NCBI GenBank assembly: GCA_006384855.1
Contig: VCJN01000770.1
Span: 115,116-179,115, forward strand
Length of the DNA stretch: 64,000 nt
Origin: Tetraselmis striata
Lineage: Eukaryota > Chlorophyta > Chlorodendrophyceae > Chlorodendrales > Chlorodendraceae
Direction of reading: 5' to 3'
The notes below the pieces were generated by a model, which saw only the letters and a list, made by a program, of their open reading frames with translations, ran no database searches and was not told the origin of the DNA. Shown piece after piece: positions 11,896-23,400 of the stretch. The position numbers were made by a program, and so were the translations under genes. Numbering within the stretch: the first letter of the stretch is position 1; each line of letters starts with the position of its first letter.

Positions 11896-14800
11896 CTAGT
11901 CAGAGGAGCTGCAGCACTGCTTGCTGGCGGCGTTGCTCTCCGGCGGCAGGTCCACCGCGGGGTTGCCAGTGAAGAAGCCGTCTGGCTTGAGTGCAAAGCC
12001 CGTCATCTCGCACGGCATCACCGGGAAGTCCTCGGGCCGCGGGACGTGCACGACGCCAAAGCAGTGCCACAGCACAATGTCCGCGTCCACCAGGGGCCGG
12101 TCCGCCGCCACCCATGCAGGCAGGCCGTCTCCGCCGGCGCTCTGCACCGTGAACTCACCTGCTGGCCAGCGCTCGGCGTCGTCGTGCGCGGTGACCCACA
12201 GGTGCTTGGTGGCGAACTCGCCACGCGCTGTAACCGCGCAGTCGGGGCCCGTCAGCAGCGTCGGCTGCGCGGCGCCGATGGTGAAGGGCACAAGCTTGTA
12301 GCCCACCTGCGGCAAACCAGCAAAGGTGGAGTGGCCAATCGCAGTCAGGACTGGCATCCTCATCAGGAAGAGCACGAGCATCGTATGTAGCCTTTCCGCA
12401 GGCATGGGCACGAGCTTTGGCACTACTTGGTATCTTGACGTATCATCCATATATAGAGCATTAAGCATAATTCATACATTCATCTATCTCATAGCTCCAT
12501 CCGACATCATCAACATCAGGTTGACCATCGGCATTCGAAACAGAGCAAACACCATTCCGCGATATTGGCTTATTAAATGGCAAAGTATAGTTCGTGTCAT
12601 CAGCCATCCAATAGATCAACAGCGATGATAGTTCAAGCAGAGCTTGCCAGTAGCACTGAGCCGGACATGGTAGGCTGATTCCGAGTTGAGACAGGAAGCG
12701 AACCAGAAACAGCATTGGCATATATACCCACATCTAATCTTATACATAAAATATAACAATATAATATAATACAGATGCAGAGACAAAATTTACATGTGTG
12801 GATGGTATATATATGTATATATATACTTTTGTAGATATCTATATTTAGATAAATTACCTATATTTGACTGTCTATTTACCAGGAAGTTGCTACGGGATCC
12901 CCAGTTTGTCTAGATATATCTCTATATAATAATATAATATGATAATATGGTTACATAGATGTCGTATGCAATACATTATAGACGTAATATATTGGTAGTT
13001 ACATAGATAATATATATAGTACATAGCATATATAGATACAACTGGCGACATGGGGGAGCGGGTGAATGCAGCGCGAGAAGTACGGCAGGGCCTGCGCACC
13101 GGTTTGCCGCTGATGGGGTTGAGCTTGGCGCTGTTCTGCACCACCCACGTGCGCGCCTTCTCCGGCGCCGCCACTCGCACCGCCTCTGCCTCGCTGCGCA
13201 GCGGCGTCACCACGGGCCCAAAGGCGTTGCCGGCGGGGTTGGCCACCGGGTCAGGCGCCGCAGCCACCACGTCGATCTCTGCGACGGAGTTGGCGGGGCC
13301 GTCCACCGCCATATCCAGCCGCGCGCAGAACATGTGCTGGTGCGTCTGCGCGTTGACGCCCGGCGCCACGATCACGCCGTGGCTGGGCGCGCTGCCCTCG
13401 CCCTCCGACAGCAGGTTGGTGGAGAGCTCGCCGGAGAGACGGATCTCGTACTCGATCGTGCCGTCTTGCTGCGCTTGCCCCAAGGACAAGAGTGCCCCAG
13501 GGGGAAAGGAGGGGTCTGTCAGCGTCTAGGTCGTGAAAGCGCAGCGGCGCATCAGGGCTGCAGAATACACCGAAGCAGAATACACTGCACGTGGATGCGG
13601 CTTTTGTGTGCGCGATCACACATGGATGGCGATTGACGCATATTCTGGAATGATCTTGCGGTGAACGGCAAACCAGTGATTGTGATATCCAACTTTCTCT
13701 GTGTGTATATAACATATAAATCCTGTGCATAGACGTGTATATATATATATATATATCTCCGTATCTACATATGTATGTATAGACATATACATGTATATAT
13801 AGATACATAGATATATCTATATATACCAATGTATACATATATGTATATACATATGTAGATAGCGATAAGGATATGGACAGAAATAGATACCCATATCCAC
13901 ATCCACAAGCATATGCATAAACGAGACCCCTGTGGGGGGCCTCTGGCCCAATTGAGAAAACGCTATTGAGGAAAACTACCAAAACCAATGGAAACTGACA
14001 ACAGAAATATCATTACTTTCTGATTATTTCCCCCTTGACCACAATCTTCCTTGCGGGGCTCCGGCCCGCTCAGGAGATCTTGTACTCATTCCATCGCTGG
14101 TGCGCGACTACTCGTGCCCGTGTCAACCCCCCCCCCCCCCCCCCCCCTCCCGCGCGCTTTATACCCGAGAGCCATAGTCGCGGGTGCGCCTCACCGATGC
14201 GCGCGGACCGAATCTGCCGTCGTCGCCCATCAGGGCGTCCTGCAGAACCTCAAATACAAATATGTTTCGAATTGACGAAAATATGTACCGAACTGATCGT
14301 AGATCCGTAGGGCCACTTGAGCAAACGTCTGTATTTTGGCAAGTTTTCGTATCTGGGCGTTCAGATAGACACAGATACACATACAGATACACACCGACAC
14401 AGCATTTTTAACTCATTAAGTATACATATATACATGCGCAAATCCCCATCCTGTTCCGCTCTTTGATCGCAAGCAACGCCGAGATTCTCATGATTTTGGA
14501 GCAATTGGTGCATAAAGGGCTCTTATTGCGGCAGTGAGGTGTTATGCCGCGCCTGCACCTTGAGGTACCAATAGAAGAGGTACTCGTAGTTGACAACGGT
14601 GGCGATGAAGCTGACGACCAGCTTGCGCGAACGACGGCTCTCGTTGTGCCCGTTGCGGTACTCCACATGCTTCCACAGCAAGCCGTCGTCTTCCTCATGC
14701 ATGCAGATCGCCTTGCGCAGCTCTCGAGGCGCGCCGTCCACGTCGACCAGCACGCCGTCAAAGTAGTGGATGTGGCCCAGGCAGTCGCAGCCCAACTCCA

Positions 14801-17147
14801 GCGAGTTGGCGCAATTTCCCAGGCCGTAGTCGCCCACATCAAACGCGCACTTGCGCGTGAACGGCTCCTGCACAGCCCCCAGACGCCGGCCAAAGGTCAA
14901 TATCCACGTACATGTACATATGCCCATGCACAGTCACCAAGATTGAAACAGTCCTACACGGCATACGGCACCACTGACAAGAGCAGTAGGTGCGCGTGAT
15001 TCCACGGGCATTGTTGGTACGCCTACCTGATTATGATACAGGTATATAAATTCATAGAATATATGCATATATATAAATACATACATAGGTACATTTATAT
15101 GTATGTATATATGTATTTGTATATGCACATAATTAGATGTCTATACATGTATGTGTTTGTCTACATACATACATGCATGCATACATACATACATATGTGT
15201 CATATCGTACAATCACATTCAGTCCGCGGCGCCAAAAAACAATGAATGTTCTCCACCTTGGCGTCGGAATATTCGTGCTGTATTCTTATGTATTCCTCCG
15301 TTTTGATGATTTTCCTCTCTGCAGGCGGGGTTTCCAAAATGTTATTCATCCACAGACCGTTTGTGTCTATACGGTACTCGGTAGAACGGATGAACGGATT
15401 TAACTCGGATGCGCGTGGCCAGTTGAGAACCATGGCCTAATGTGCTGACAACGCACAACTAGGAGCTGCATCTTCTGAACTTTATTGGTGTAAAGGACCG
15501 GGTGGGTTATGTGTGTGTGTTTGTGTGTGAGAGAGAGGGGGGGGGGGGTGGGGCTCGCCTTGGGGTCTGCGTATGGGACAGCCATCTCCACCAGCGAGGC
15601 GCGGTTCACCACGGAGCGCCCGTCATACTCCATCTGCACCAGCAGGATGTAGTGGAGGCGCGTTCAGAGCTTCCCACGGCGCAGACGGCAGGAGCTCTGG
15701 CTGCCGCGCACACGGCGGCATGCTGTCTGCACGAGCACGAGACAGCTCGCAGACAGCATGCTGCATGGCTCGGGTGTGATTCTCCGGAAGCATTGTAAGC
15801 GCACCTCATGGAGCACCAGCCCCTCGCGGTGGTTCCAGCCCACCCGGAAAGACCACTTGTCCCAGGTCACCTGCTGCCCGTCCACGCGAAAGGAGGGCCC
15901 CTCGCGCTGCACGACGTCCAGCGGCTTGAGCACGTCCGCGCGCCACATGCTCTGCAGGTACGTGTTGTTCGCCAGCTTGTTGCGGTGGTAGTTGACAGAG
16001 GCGGTGGGGATGGCGGGCGCGGAGGCCTGCATGTCGATGTGCACCACCTTGCGCGCATTGAGGTCCACTACTGGCAAAAGGTCGATCTGTGAGAGTAGGG
16101 GGGGGGGGGGGGGGGGCGATATTCAATTATTCAGCAATCGGCCAATAATCATCAATGAATTTTGAAGGAGTTTTCAGGGAATGACTAGTTCTTTAATTCT
16201 TCGCTGCTTATTTCAAAGGGCTGTTCACAAACACACCGTCCTTAAGCCCCCCCCCGGCGCCCAAACCGTTTCTCGACATTCGACACGTCGCTGATGGTGC
16301 GGTAAGTTCTTACTGGTCGAAACCGCACGTCACATCGGCACTGCGACGTACGGGTACTCCTATCGCGTGCGACCTCCAGCGTCATGGCCGGCAGCTAAAT
16401 TGTCGACGACACGAATGCGCCTTCCCCGTGTCGGGGCCAAAGCCAGAGGCAATACGAAGATACTAAGGGCGATCGCAACTCGAGGGTGGCAGGGGCTGCG
16501 ATCCCGCACCGAGAGGGAAGGGGGGGGGGGGGGGGGGCAGCGACTCACCGGGTGGGCGTAGTGGTTGTCGTCCGCGTCGTGTCGCAGGTAGAGGAACGTC
16601 TGCACCAGCCGCGGCGCCACGCCGTCGTCGCGCCAGCCCAGCGGCGCCCAGTCGGCGGCTGACACGTGCACGGACCAGGGGTCGGCCGCGACGAGTGCGA
16701 GGTCCGTAATGCCGTAGCGCTCCGCCAGGAGTTCCGCTACGCGCGCGTCGCCCTTCGCCACCTCCTCCGCCAGCTCGCAGTCTGCGGGGCTCAGCAGCGG
16801 CTGAGCGTCGGCCGGCAGAGTCTTGCTCGACACCACCTCAGGCGCCCCACCGCCCGACGGCAGAGCCAGCGCCACCTCATGCGCGCGCCCCGAGCCCGGC
16901 AGCACCACGCACACGTCAACCAGGCGCGCCGGCTTGGGCCCGACCCCCGCTTTCCACGCCGCCAGCTCCATCTTGGGCGGCTCCCGGAGTGCGACTGAGT
17001 TGAAGCGGAGCTCGCCGCCGGCAGATGCGATCGCCTCCGCCAGCGCGGCCCTCGCGCCCTCCGCCGCGGCAGCCGTCTCCGCTGCGTTGAGCGGATCCAG
17101 CGGGTAAAGGCCGTCCTTATCAATCCACGCCGCCGGTGCCACCCGCT
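11896..17147 (-). CDS. Copper amine oxidase (topaquinone-dependent primary amine oxidase)
   Basis: It oxidatively deaminates primary amines to aldehyde, ammonia and H2O2. Exons: 17147-16549, 16086-15805, 15633-15559, 14867-14559, 13468-13100 and 12306-11896 (stop TAG). All visible junctions keep frame. Exon 1 carries the N2/N3 region ([34 protein letters not shown]). Exon 4 has [20 protein letters not shown] and TVVNYEY, where Tyr of N-Y-E is the topaquinone precursor. Exon 5 has the HQH copper ligands and exon 6 the third His in [15 protein letters not shown]. Visible length is about 675 residues, near the family norm. The extreme N-terminus is unresolved: an acceptor at 17147 implies an upstream exon. 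The intron after 15559 needs a GC donor (AAG|GCGAGC). I see no clear C-terminal peroxisomal SKL signal. The gene is apparently intact and solitary. Confidence 0.95.
13737..13870. repeat. TA-rich microsatellite in amine oxidase intron
   Basis: (TA)n and degenerate ATATATGTATAC words lie in the intron between exons 4 and 5 of the amine oxidase gene. A similar ATACATAC/ATGTATAT-rich stretch lies at about 15040-15200 in the preceding intron. Confidence 0.8.
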
Positions 17148-17618
17148 CTGAGGTTGCGCCCAGGCGGCGGTGCCGGTCCGCGTCGCGGCAGGCTGGCGGT
17201 AAACCTCGCCGTGATGACCGATGAACGGGGTCGGGTAGCGCGCGCCGAGGAAGTCTCGCCACCGATCCGCCGAGGCGTGTCGAGGGGGTGCGACGGTCGC
17301 CGAGCGCACTGGGCCCGCCAACCTGGGTCAATATCAGTACTGAGGCCATTGGGATCGGATGAGAGGGCTGGACGGCGGCTGATGGGGGTGAGAGGATGGA
17401 GGGAGAGCACAACATTCGCTGCCGTTTGTATCACTGCCCGTCAGCGACGATGATCCGGCATCAATTCGACGGTAGACCAACAACTGTCACGTGGACCATG
17501 AGTCAGACTGTCACATGGCAATCATGTGATCTGTCGCTAGAGGGATAGCGTCATCATCTAGCTTCTGGCGCAGAGTTTCACTACAGCAATAATTCTTATA
17601 TGGTCGCTATATTTACAT

Positions 17619-17997
17619 GAGCCAGCAGCAGAAGGCGATATCAGGAAATCACCGAACAAAGGACAATCAGAAAGGTCCTCTACAGCGACTGCGAGGTGGA
17701 AGCAGAACATGAGAAGACAGAATGGGCACGAGCCCACGCATCAGACTTCGCCATCTGCACACCGGCAGAGAGAATGCCGCCCAGGGTACCATGCACGCAA
17801 GCCGAGAGGACCCGCTGCAACAGCACCCGCCGTGTGCGCGACGGGTGACGGCGGAACTCAGCAGGTTGGCTGGCGACATAATTCCGAAGTGCCTAAACGG
17901 ATTGACCACGAAGGAAGCATGCGGCCGGGGCGGAAGGACCGCCAGCAGGGAAGTTGCGCACAGCCAACAACACTGCGGATGTAGACCGCCGTCAAAG
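17619..17997. repeat. Dispersed ~370-bp repeat, copy B
   Basis: Same-orientation partner of 3881-4250. Alignment starts at GAGCCAGCAGCAGAA and runs to TGTAGACCGCCGTCAAA. Copy B sits just upstream of the amine oxidase gene and within the 3' side of an unrecognised minus-strand gene. It has no TG...CA ends and no obvious terminal inverted repeats. Confidence 0.75.
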
Positions 17998-18121
17998 CGG
18001 ACTTCCCAGGCGGCCGTGGTCCTCAACCACATAAGGGTAGTACGTAGTACCGGTCCGTGAACACAGTACGTCCTTGGGGCACGCACTGGGGCGGAAGACG
18101 CCCGGTCCGCTGCCAACTTAC

Positions 18122-18793
18122 CATGCTCCGCCTTGGTCGCCGCGATTCCCAGGATGCACCAGCGGGGGTCGTTGCTCCAAGTGGGGGTCGTGGAGGACAC
18201 GCACGCGAAGTCGATCATGTAATCGCACACCGCCCCCCCCCCCCCCCCCCCCACACCCCGCCAGCGTCAAGTCCGACGGCCGCGAGCGGTCCGCTGGGCG
18301 CAGCCCACTCGACTCAAGGGTCAAGTCGCCGGCTCCCGAACGGTCCCGGTCAAGCACCGCCCCCGCATCAATTACCACAGATGCCCACAGATTCTTCAAA
18401 GCGGTATGCATGCGGTGCTTGTAGTTCGCTACGGGGCATATGGGTAGGTGATCCCACGATGAAATCCGTAGCGCTCCGGTTCGAGCCATCCGTAGAGCGA
18501 AGCCATAAGGGGTCAATACCACACATGATGCCATGGCAAGTGACAAGCGCGGAACCTCCGCGCGGGCAAAGGCCCAGTACCCGCGCAGCGGCGGCCGAAT
18601 AAGCAGCATGGGGAATCTTGCGGGCTGACTCGTGATCCGACTGGAAAAGCGACAGGGATCCCGGCCCGCACGCGCTGTACATGCGCAGGGTATCAAGTCG
18701 CGAGGCCGCGGCACTAGTACGCTGGAAGCTGAGATCGAGAGCCACGAAGTCACGCAAGCGAATCGCACGGCTGAGGTGGCGTTGGACAACCAT
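18122..18793 (-). CDS. Unrecognised minus-strand gene (two candidate exons)
   Basis: The minus strand is open from 18793 to about 18380 and reads as ordinary protein (RLRDFVALDLSFQ, MYSACGPGSLSLFQSDHESA, CHGIMCGIDPLWLRSTDGS). It ends at a plausible donor, ATCTGTG|GTAATT. A second stretch, about 18230-18122 (CDYMIDFACVSSTTPTWSND, RWCILGIAATKAEHG), follows a 17-base C run and has the W-S-x(n)-C-I-L-x-I-A look of a beta-propeller strand pair, but the family is not identified. The join between the two is uncertain because no clean AG acceptor precedes the second. Upstream and downstream exons probably exist and could not be placed. Downstream, the frame runs towards dispersed repeat copy B. Confidence 0.4.
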
Positions 18794-18799
18794 GGTCGC

Positions 18800-20495
18800 G
18801 GATTGATCATCGGAGGTCGCACCCGAACCCGTACCCGAGGGCGGAGCAGTAGAACCTGGCAGCGAATATGGGAGGGAAACAGTCGCTGTTGTATAATTCT
18901 TATATCAGTGCTTTAACATGTACGCACCAAAAGCAGAACTAAAAGCATCACTTTAAAAACATTGTGAAAGGTTGCCAGCAAAAGATATATAGCGACTAAG
19001 CATGAAACCAAGGGTCGAGTTGGCCCGGGAGCCAAGAACCAGGAAGCCAAGAACCAGGGAAGAGCCATTTGCGAACCATGAAGTCACCAAGTCGCCAAGG
19101 AACCAAAGGGTCCATGGAAACACTGAAAGCCGGGAACGACCAGAAAAAAACCCAAAAGGGAAACAAGAAACCAAAGGGGACCGTCGCGCCCCTTTAGGTG
19201 CAGGAGAAAGCACCCGTAACAGTTGAGCATGCCATATTCCAGTTTCGCTGTGTTAAACGCATCGCCCCGTGATTCCGTTTTCCCTTTGCGTTTTCGCTGA
19301 ACCTTCCTACCAATTCAGAATATTGTCCGTGTAAAACAGCTTGCGCGACCTTTTGCGCGACCTCAGAACTGGGACTCAACTTTGAAAATGCCATGCCTGA
19401 GCGGTAGACAGTGCATATGAGACTGTCGAACATATGTTGATGGTGGAGTGCCCGCGGTGGGGCTATCACCGTCATGATTTGGGGGTGTTGGTTCCGACCC
19501 GAGCTCAGGGATTTTATTTGTGGTCATGTTATATTGCGTCAACACCCGAGGACTTGACTTCGTTTATCTTGGGCTGGGTCCCTCCCTCCCTTCACGGCGC
19601 CCTGAATTTTACCGGGAATGGGACAATTTTCTAATTTATTATCGCGTCGGGCCCTCCCTTACATTGCTTCTATGTTGCACACGTATCGCCCCCCGAAATG
19701 CTTTGCTCCGCGGGATGGGGCTTGCCCCCACTCGCATTACTCGAATGGGTCGATGCCCAAACGGGTAGATAGGGCAATCCTTTCGTAGTCAGTGCCGGGT
19801 AGCTGTACTTTGATGGCTGTGTTTTAATAAACGGTGATCCATCATTGTTGGAAATTCAGTCACTAGCCCCAAATTAATCTTGAAGAATGCTTCGGCAATT
19901 TGCTTGAGCGTCGCCTACCCAGGGCTTTCCGTAACTGATTCGCTGTCTGCACAGTCGTCGTAGAGATGCTGCAAGGGTTTCTCTGGTGCCAATATCCTGT
20001 CCCGGAGGCGGACAAAAAACCCGCCCGGGTCATACCCCGCAGCATCCCACCCCGCCCGTCCCGCCGCACCCCCGTACCACGCCCCTGTCTATCCTTCCCG
20101 CGCAGGCAGCCCGTCGCAGCAGCGCAGGCAGGCCGCGCGGCCCGCGCATCCCGCTCTTCGTCGCGCACCGGGTTTCCCGAGAGGTGAAAGTCAGATTACT
20201 CGCTAATACCTGTAGCCTACCTTATTCTCGAATATTCGACTCATCGCTGTTTCAACTCCAAGTTCCCTTGTGTTATAATAAAAATTTGAATTCAAAATTG
20301 ACAACGCAAGCGCTCCTGGTGCGCTCGGTCGCAGCTCAGGAAGCCCAAGCGAACTCACCTGATACATAGGTAGGCGCGAGTGTTGGCCGCGTCGTTCGAC
20401 GACAGCAGCCCAGCCCACACCCGACGCGCCCGTTCGAGAGCGCCGCTCAGCCTTCTCCCTATTCCCTACCTACTGCCAGCACCCCGCCTTCAGCC
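18800..20495. other. Intergenic region upstream of MSH6
   Basis: It holds a purine-rich stretch with two AAGAACCAGG/GAAGCCAAG units (19020-19060). A plus-strand frame of ~80 codons (19520-19768) is open but unrecognised. GC-rich sequence at 19980-20190 is probably promoter-proximal to MSH6. I could not define a TATA box or start site with confidence. Confidence 0.4.
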
Positions 20496-23400
20496 ATGGG
20501 TAAGCCGGGCGGCAAGACGCAGACCAACCTGCTGAGCTTCTTCGGGAAGGGCGCCACCAATAACAAGCCGCCGCTGCACGACGCCCCGGATAAGCGCCCG
20601 CACGATGCGCCCCGCGCCCCGCCACACCGACCGCCATCGCCGCCGCCACCGCCGCCGTCGGCAGCCAGCAAGCGACCCGCCGCCCCCGCGTTAGACGCGC
20701 CCCCCAACAAGGCGGCCAGGACGCCGAGGGCGGCCGCGGCACCGGGCGAGCGGCGCGAGGCGCTGCAGCACAAGCTCTGCGATGGCGCGTCCAAGCAGCA
20801 GGAGGCGATGAAGTGTCCCCCCCCCCCCCCCCCCCCCCCCCCCTTCTCTTCTGGCTGCCGCTCCCGCCTGTTCTCGGGCTGTCTAGCCCACGCCACCCTA
20901 ATGACACCTACCCCGGCCCCTGTCGCCCTGCGGCAGCGACGTGCAGCGGCGCTTCAAGTGGCTTGAGGGCACCAGCGTGCGGTGAGCTCCTGCCCCTCCA
21001 GGCAGCCAGCCCCACTGCCTCTGTCGCAGCGCATCCGCAGCCGCTGCGCGCGGTGGGAGCCGGCGCGCTCGCTGGGCGGGAAAGGGGGAGGAGTCGCTCA
21101 TGCCCTGTCTGCTGCGATGGCTGCGTGGCAGGGATGGAAGCGGAAAGCGGCCCGGGGACGACAGCTACGACGCGCGCACGCTGCGCGTCCCGCCCGACGC
21201 CTTTGCGCGCTTCTCAGGTGCGCCAGTAGTTTCTGACCAGCAGGCCGCCCCAGGATGGCACTACGCGGAATGACTGCTCGACAAGCTCTAAGGACCCCTC
21301 CTGGCGCTTTCCCGGCGCAGACTCCCAGAAACAGTACTGGAACGTCAAGAGGCAGTACCGCGACGTCATCGTCTTCTTCAAGGTCGGCAAGTTCTACGAG
21401 CTGTACGAGGGTGCCCCCCCCCCCCCCCCCCCCCCCCCCACCCCCACCCCCTGGGCCTCTCACCCCTCTTCCTCACCCCTCCTTTCTCTCATCCTCATTA
21501 CACCTTCCTCTGGCGCAGAGGACGTCCAGATTGGACACGATGTTCTGGACTGGAAGATGACTATCACAGGCGTCGGACACTGCCGGCAGGTGCGGCGGAA
21601 GGGGGGGGGGGCAAGGGGGACGGGCAAGGGCGGGGGTGGGGATGTGGTTGGGAGACGGTGAGTGGGCTCATGCATGTCTTCTTTGGTGCGCGTGATCAGC
21701 GCATGCTGTTCGGGCGCCCGCGTGACATGAGCTGCTCGCTGATTGCTGCCCTAGGTTGGCTGCCCCGAGTCCGGCATCGACGAGGCATGTCGCAAGCTGG
21801 TTGCCGCCGGCTACAAGGCAAGCAGCCCTTCCGTCACTGCACTCGTCATGCCCCCCCTCCCCCCCCCCACTATCCCCGCCGCTGCATCCTGCAATGCTCT
21901 CACATGGGCAGCGCTTGTGCCGCCGAGTATGCCATGCGTCTGAGACCAATGGCGACTGTGTACATGGGTGCAGGTCAGGAAAGGGAAGGATGGGGTGGGA
22001 GGTGGAGGGCAGGGTGGAGTTTGGATAAGGGGAGGGATAGGAGCAAGGAGCAGTGTAGAGAGATTTTTTTTTTTTTGGGGGGGGGGGGGGGGCGTGGGCG
22101 TGAGGAGTGCTGATGAGGGGGAGAAGGAGACGCATGGTTGGCGGGATGCCCCGCCCGGCGGTGTGGTGAGGCTGTTCCTGAGGAGTGGGGTGGGGTGGCG
22201 CCTCGTGGCAGGTGGCCCGCATGGAGCAAATGGAGACGGCGGCGCAGGCCAAGGCCAAGCGCGGGAACAAGGCCTGCATCCGCCGGGAGCTGCAGCCCGT
22301 GGTGTCGCCCGCTACGGCCACCAGCTGCCTCGAGCAGGCGGCGGTGCACCTGCTGGTGTGTGATGCCCCCCCCCCCCTCTCCACTCCCCATAATTATATA
22401 TATGTACATGTATGTCTATGGGTATGTGAATATGTATGTATGTGTGTATACATGAATGTATATGTGTATGTGTATGTCTGTGTATGGGTCTTTATTTCTG
22501 TAGTTTTATTGGTGTATGTATATTGTATGTGTATTTCGTGTTGTACATGTATGTACATGTATTTGTCTTTTTCGCTTTAGCCGGCCACCTGCGGGGTCCG
22601 GTGTTGCCCTTCAGCTACCTCAGGGCCAGCGAGCTAGACGGTTTAACCATACCATACCATGTAGTTTTATTTGTACATGTACATGTACATGTACATGTGT
22701 ATATGTCTGTTTATGTGAATTCGAGTGGCAGCTTGCTCGCCCCCCATTTGCTTCTCTGGATGCCTCCCGCCGGCCGGCGAGCTGGCCTCCATGCCTGGCG
22801 TTTGGGCGCGCCGGCGCGTCGAACTTCGATTCCGTGGAAGCCTTGAAACAACCGATAAACAGGCGTTGGTAACTAGGAATGAATTAGTAAAATCAGTGGC
22901 GAAGAAGACCACGGGCGATTGTTTTCATAAATTGCGAAATGTCTTCGCGGCGATTCATTCTCAGTTATTTCCCTGCTTGCTCCTAACCGTACCACCTGGT
23001 ACTGCTGCTCCACCACTGCGCGTTACTTCTGCACTCTCATACATGAAAACCCAAGCAAGCTGCTGGAACGACACACCGCCCAGGAGTCGGCGAAAATGCA
23101 CTGCGCTACTTTCAGTGGCACGAAATTACAGCAGTTTGAACCGTGTCACCCCGGGACGTCGGGCAAACACAAACGCAACGCTTAAAAATAGTCTCCCAGT
23201 ACCAAAATGATACCGTAGTATGTGTGTGTATGTGTGCATCTATGTGCGTACGTGCTCACCTGGGAATGCGCCGAGGGAAGGAATGCCGCCCGAGGGAATG
23301 CCGCCCGCCAACGCCTTACGAGTAGCCAACAGCGCTGTGGCCTTCCGCGACGCGGCGCAGGCGCTGTGTGAGCAGCCCGCGAGCGGCGGCAGCGCCGTCG

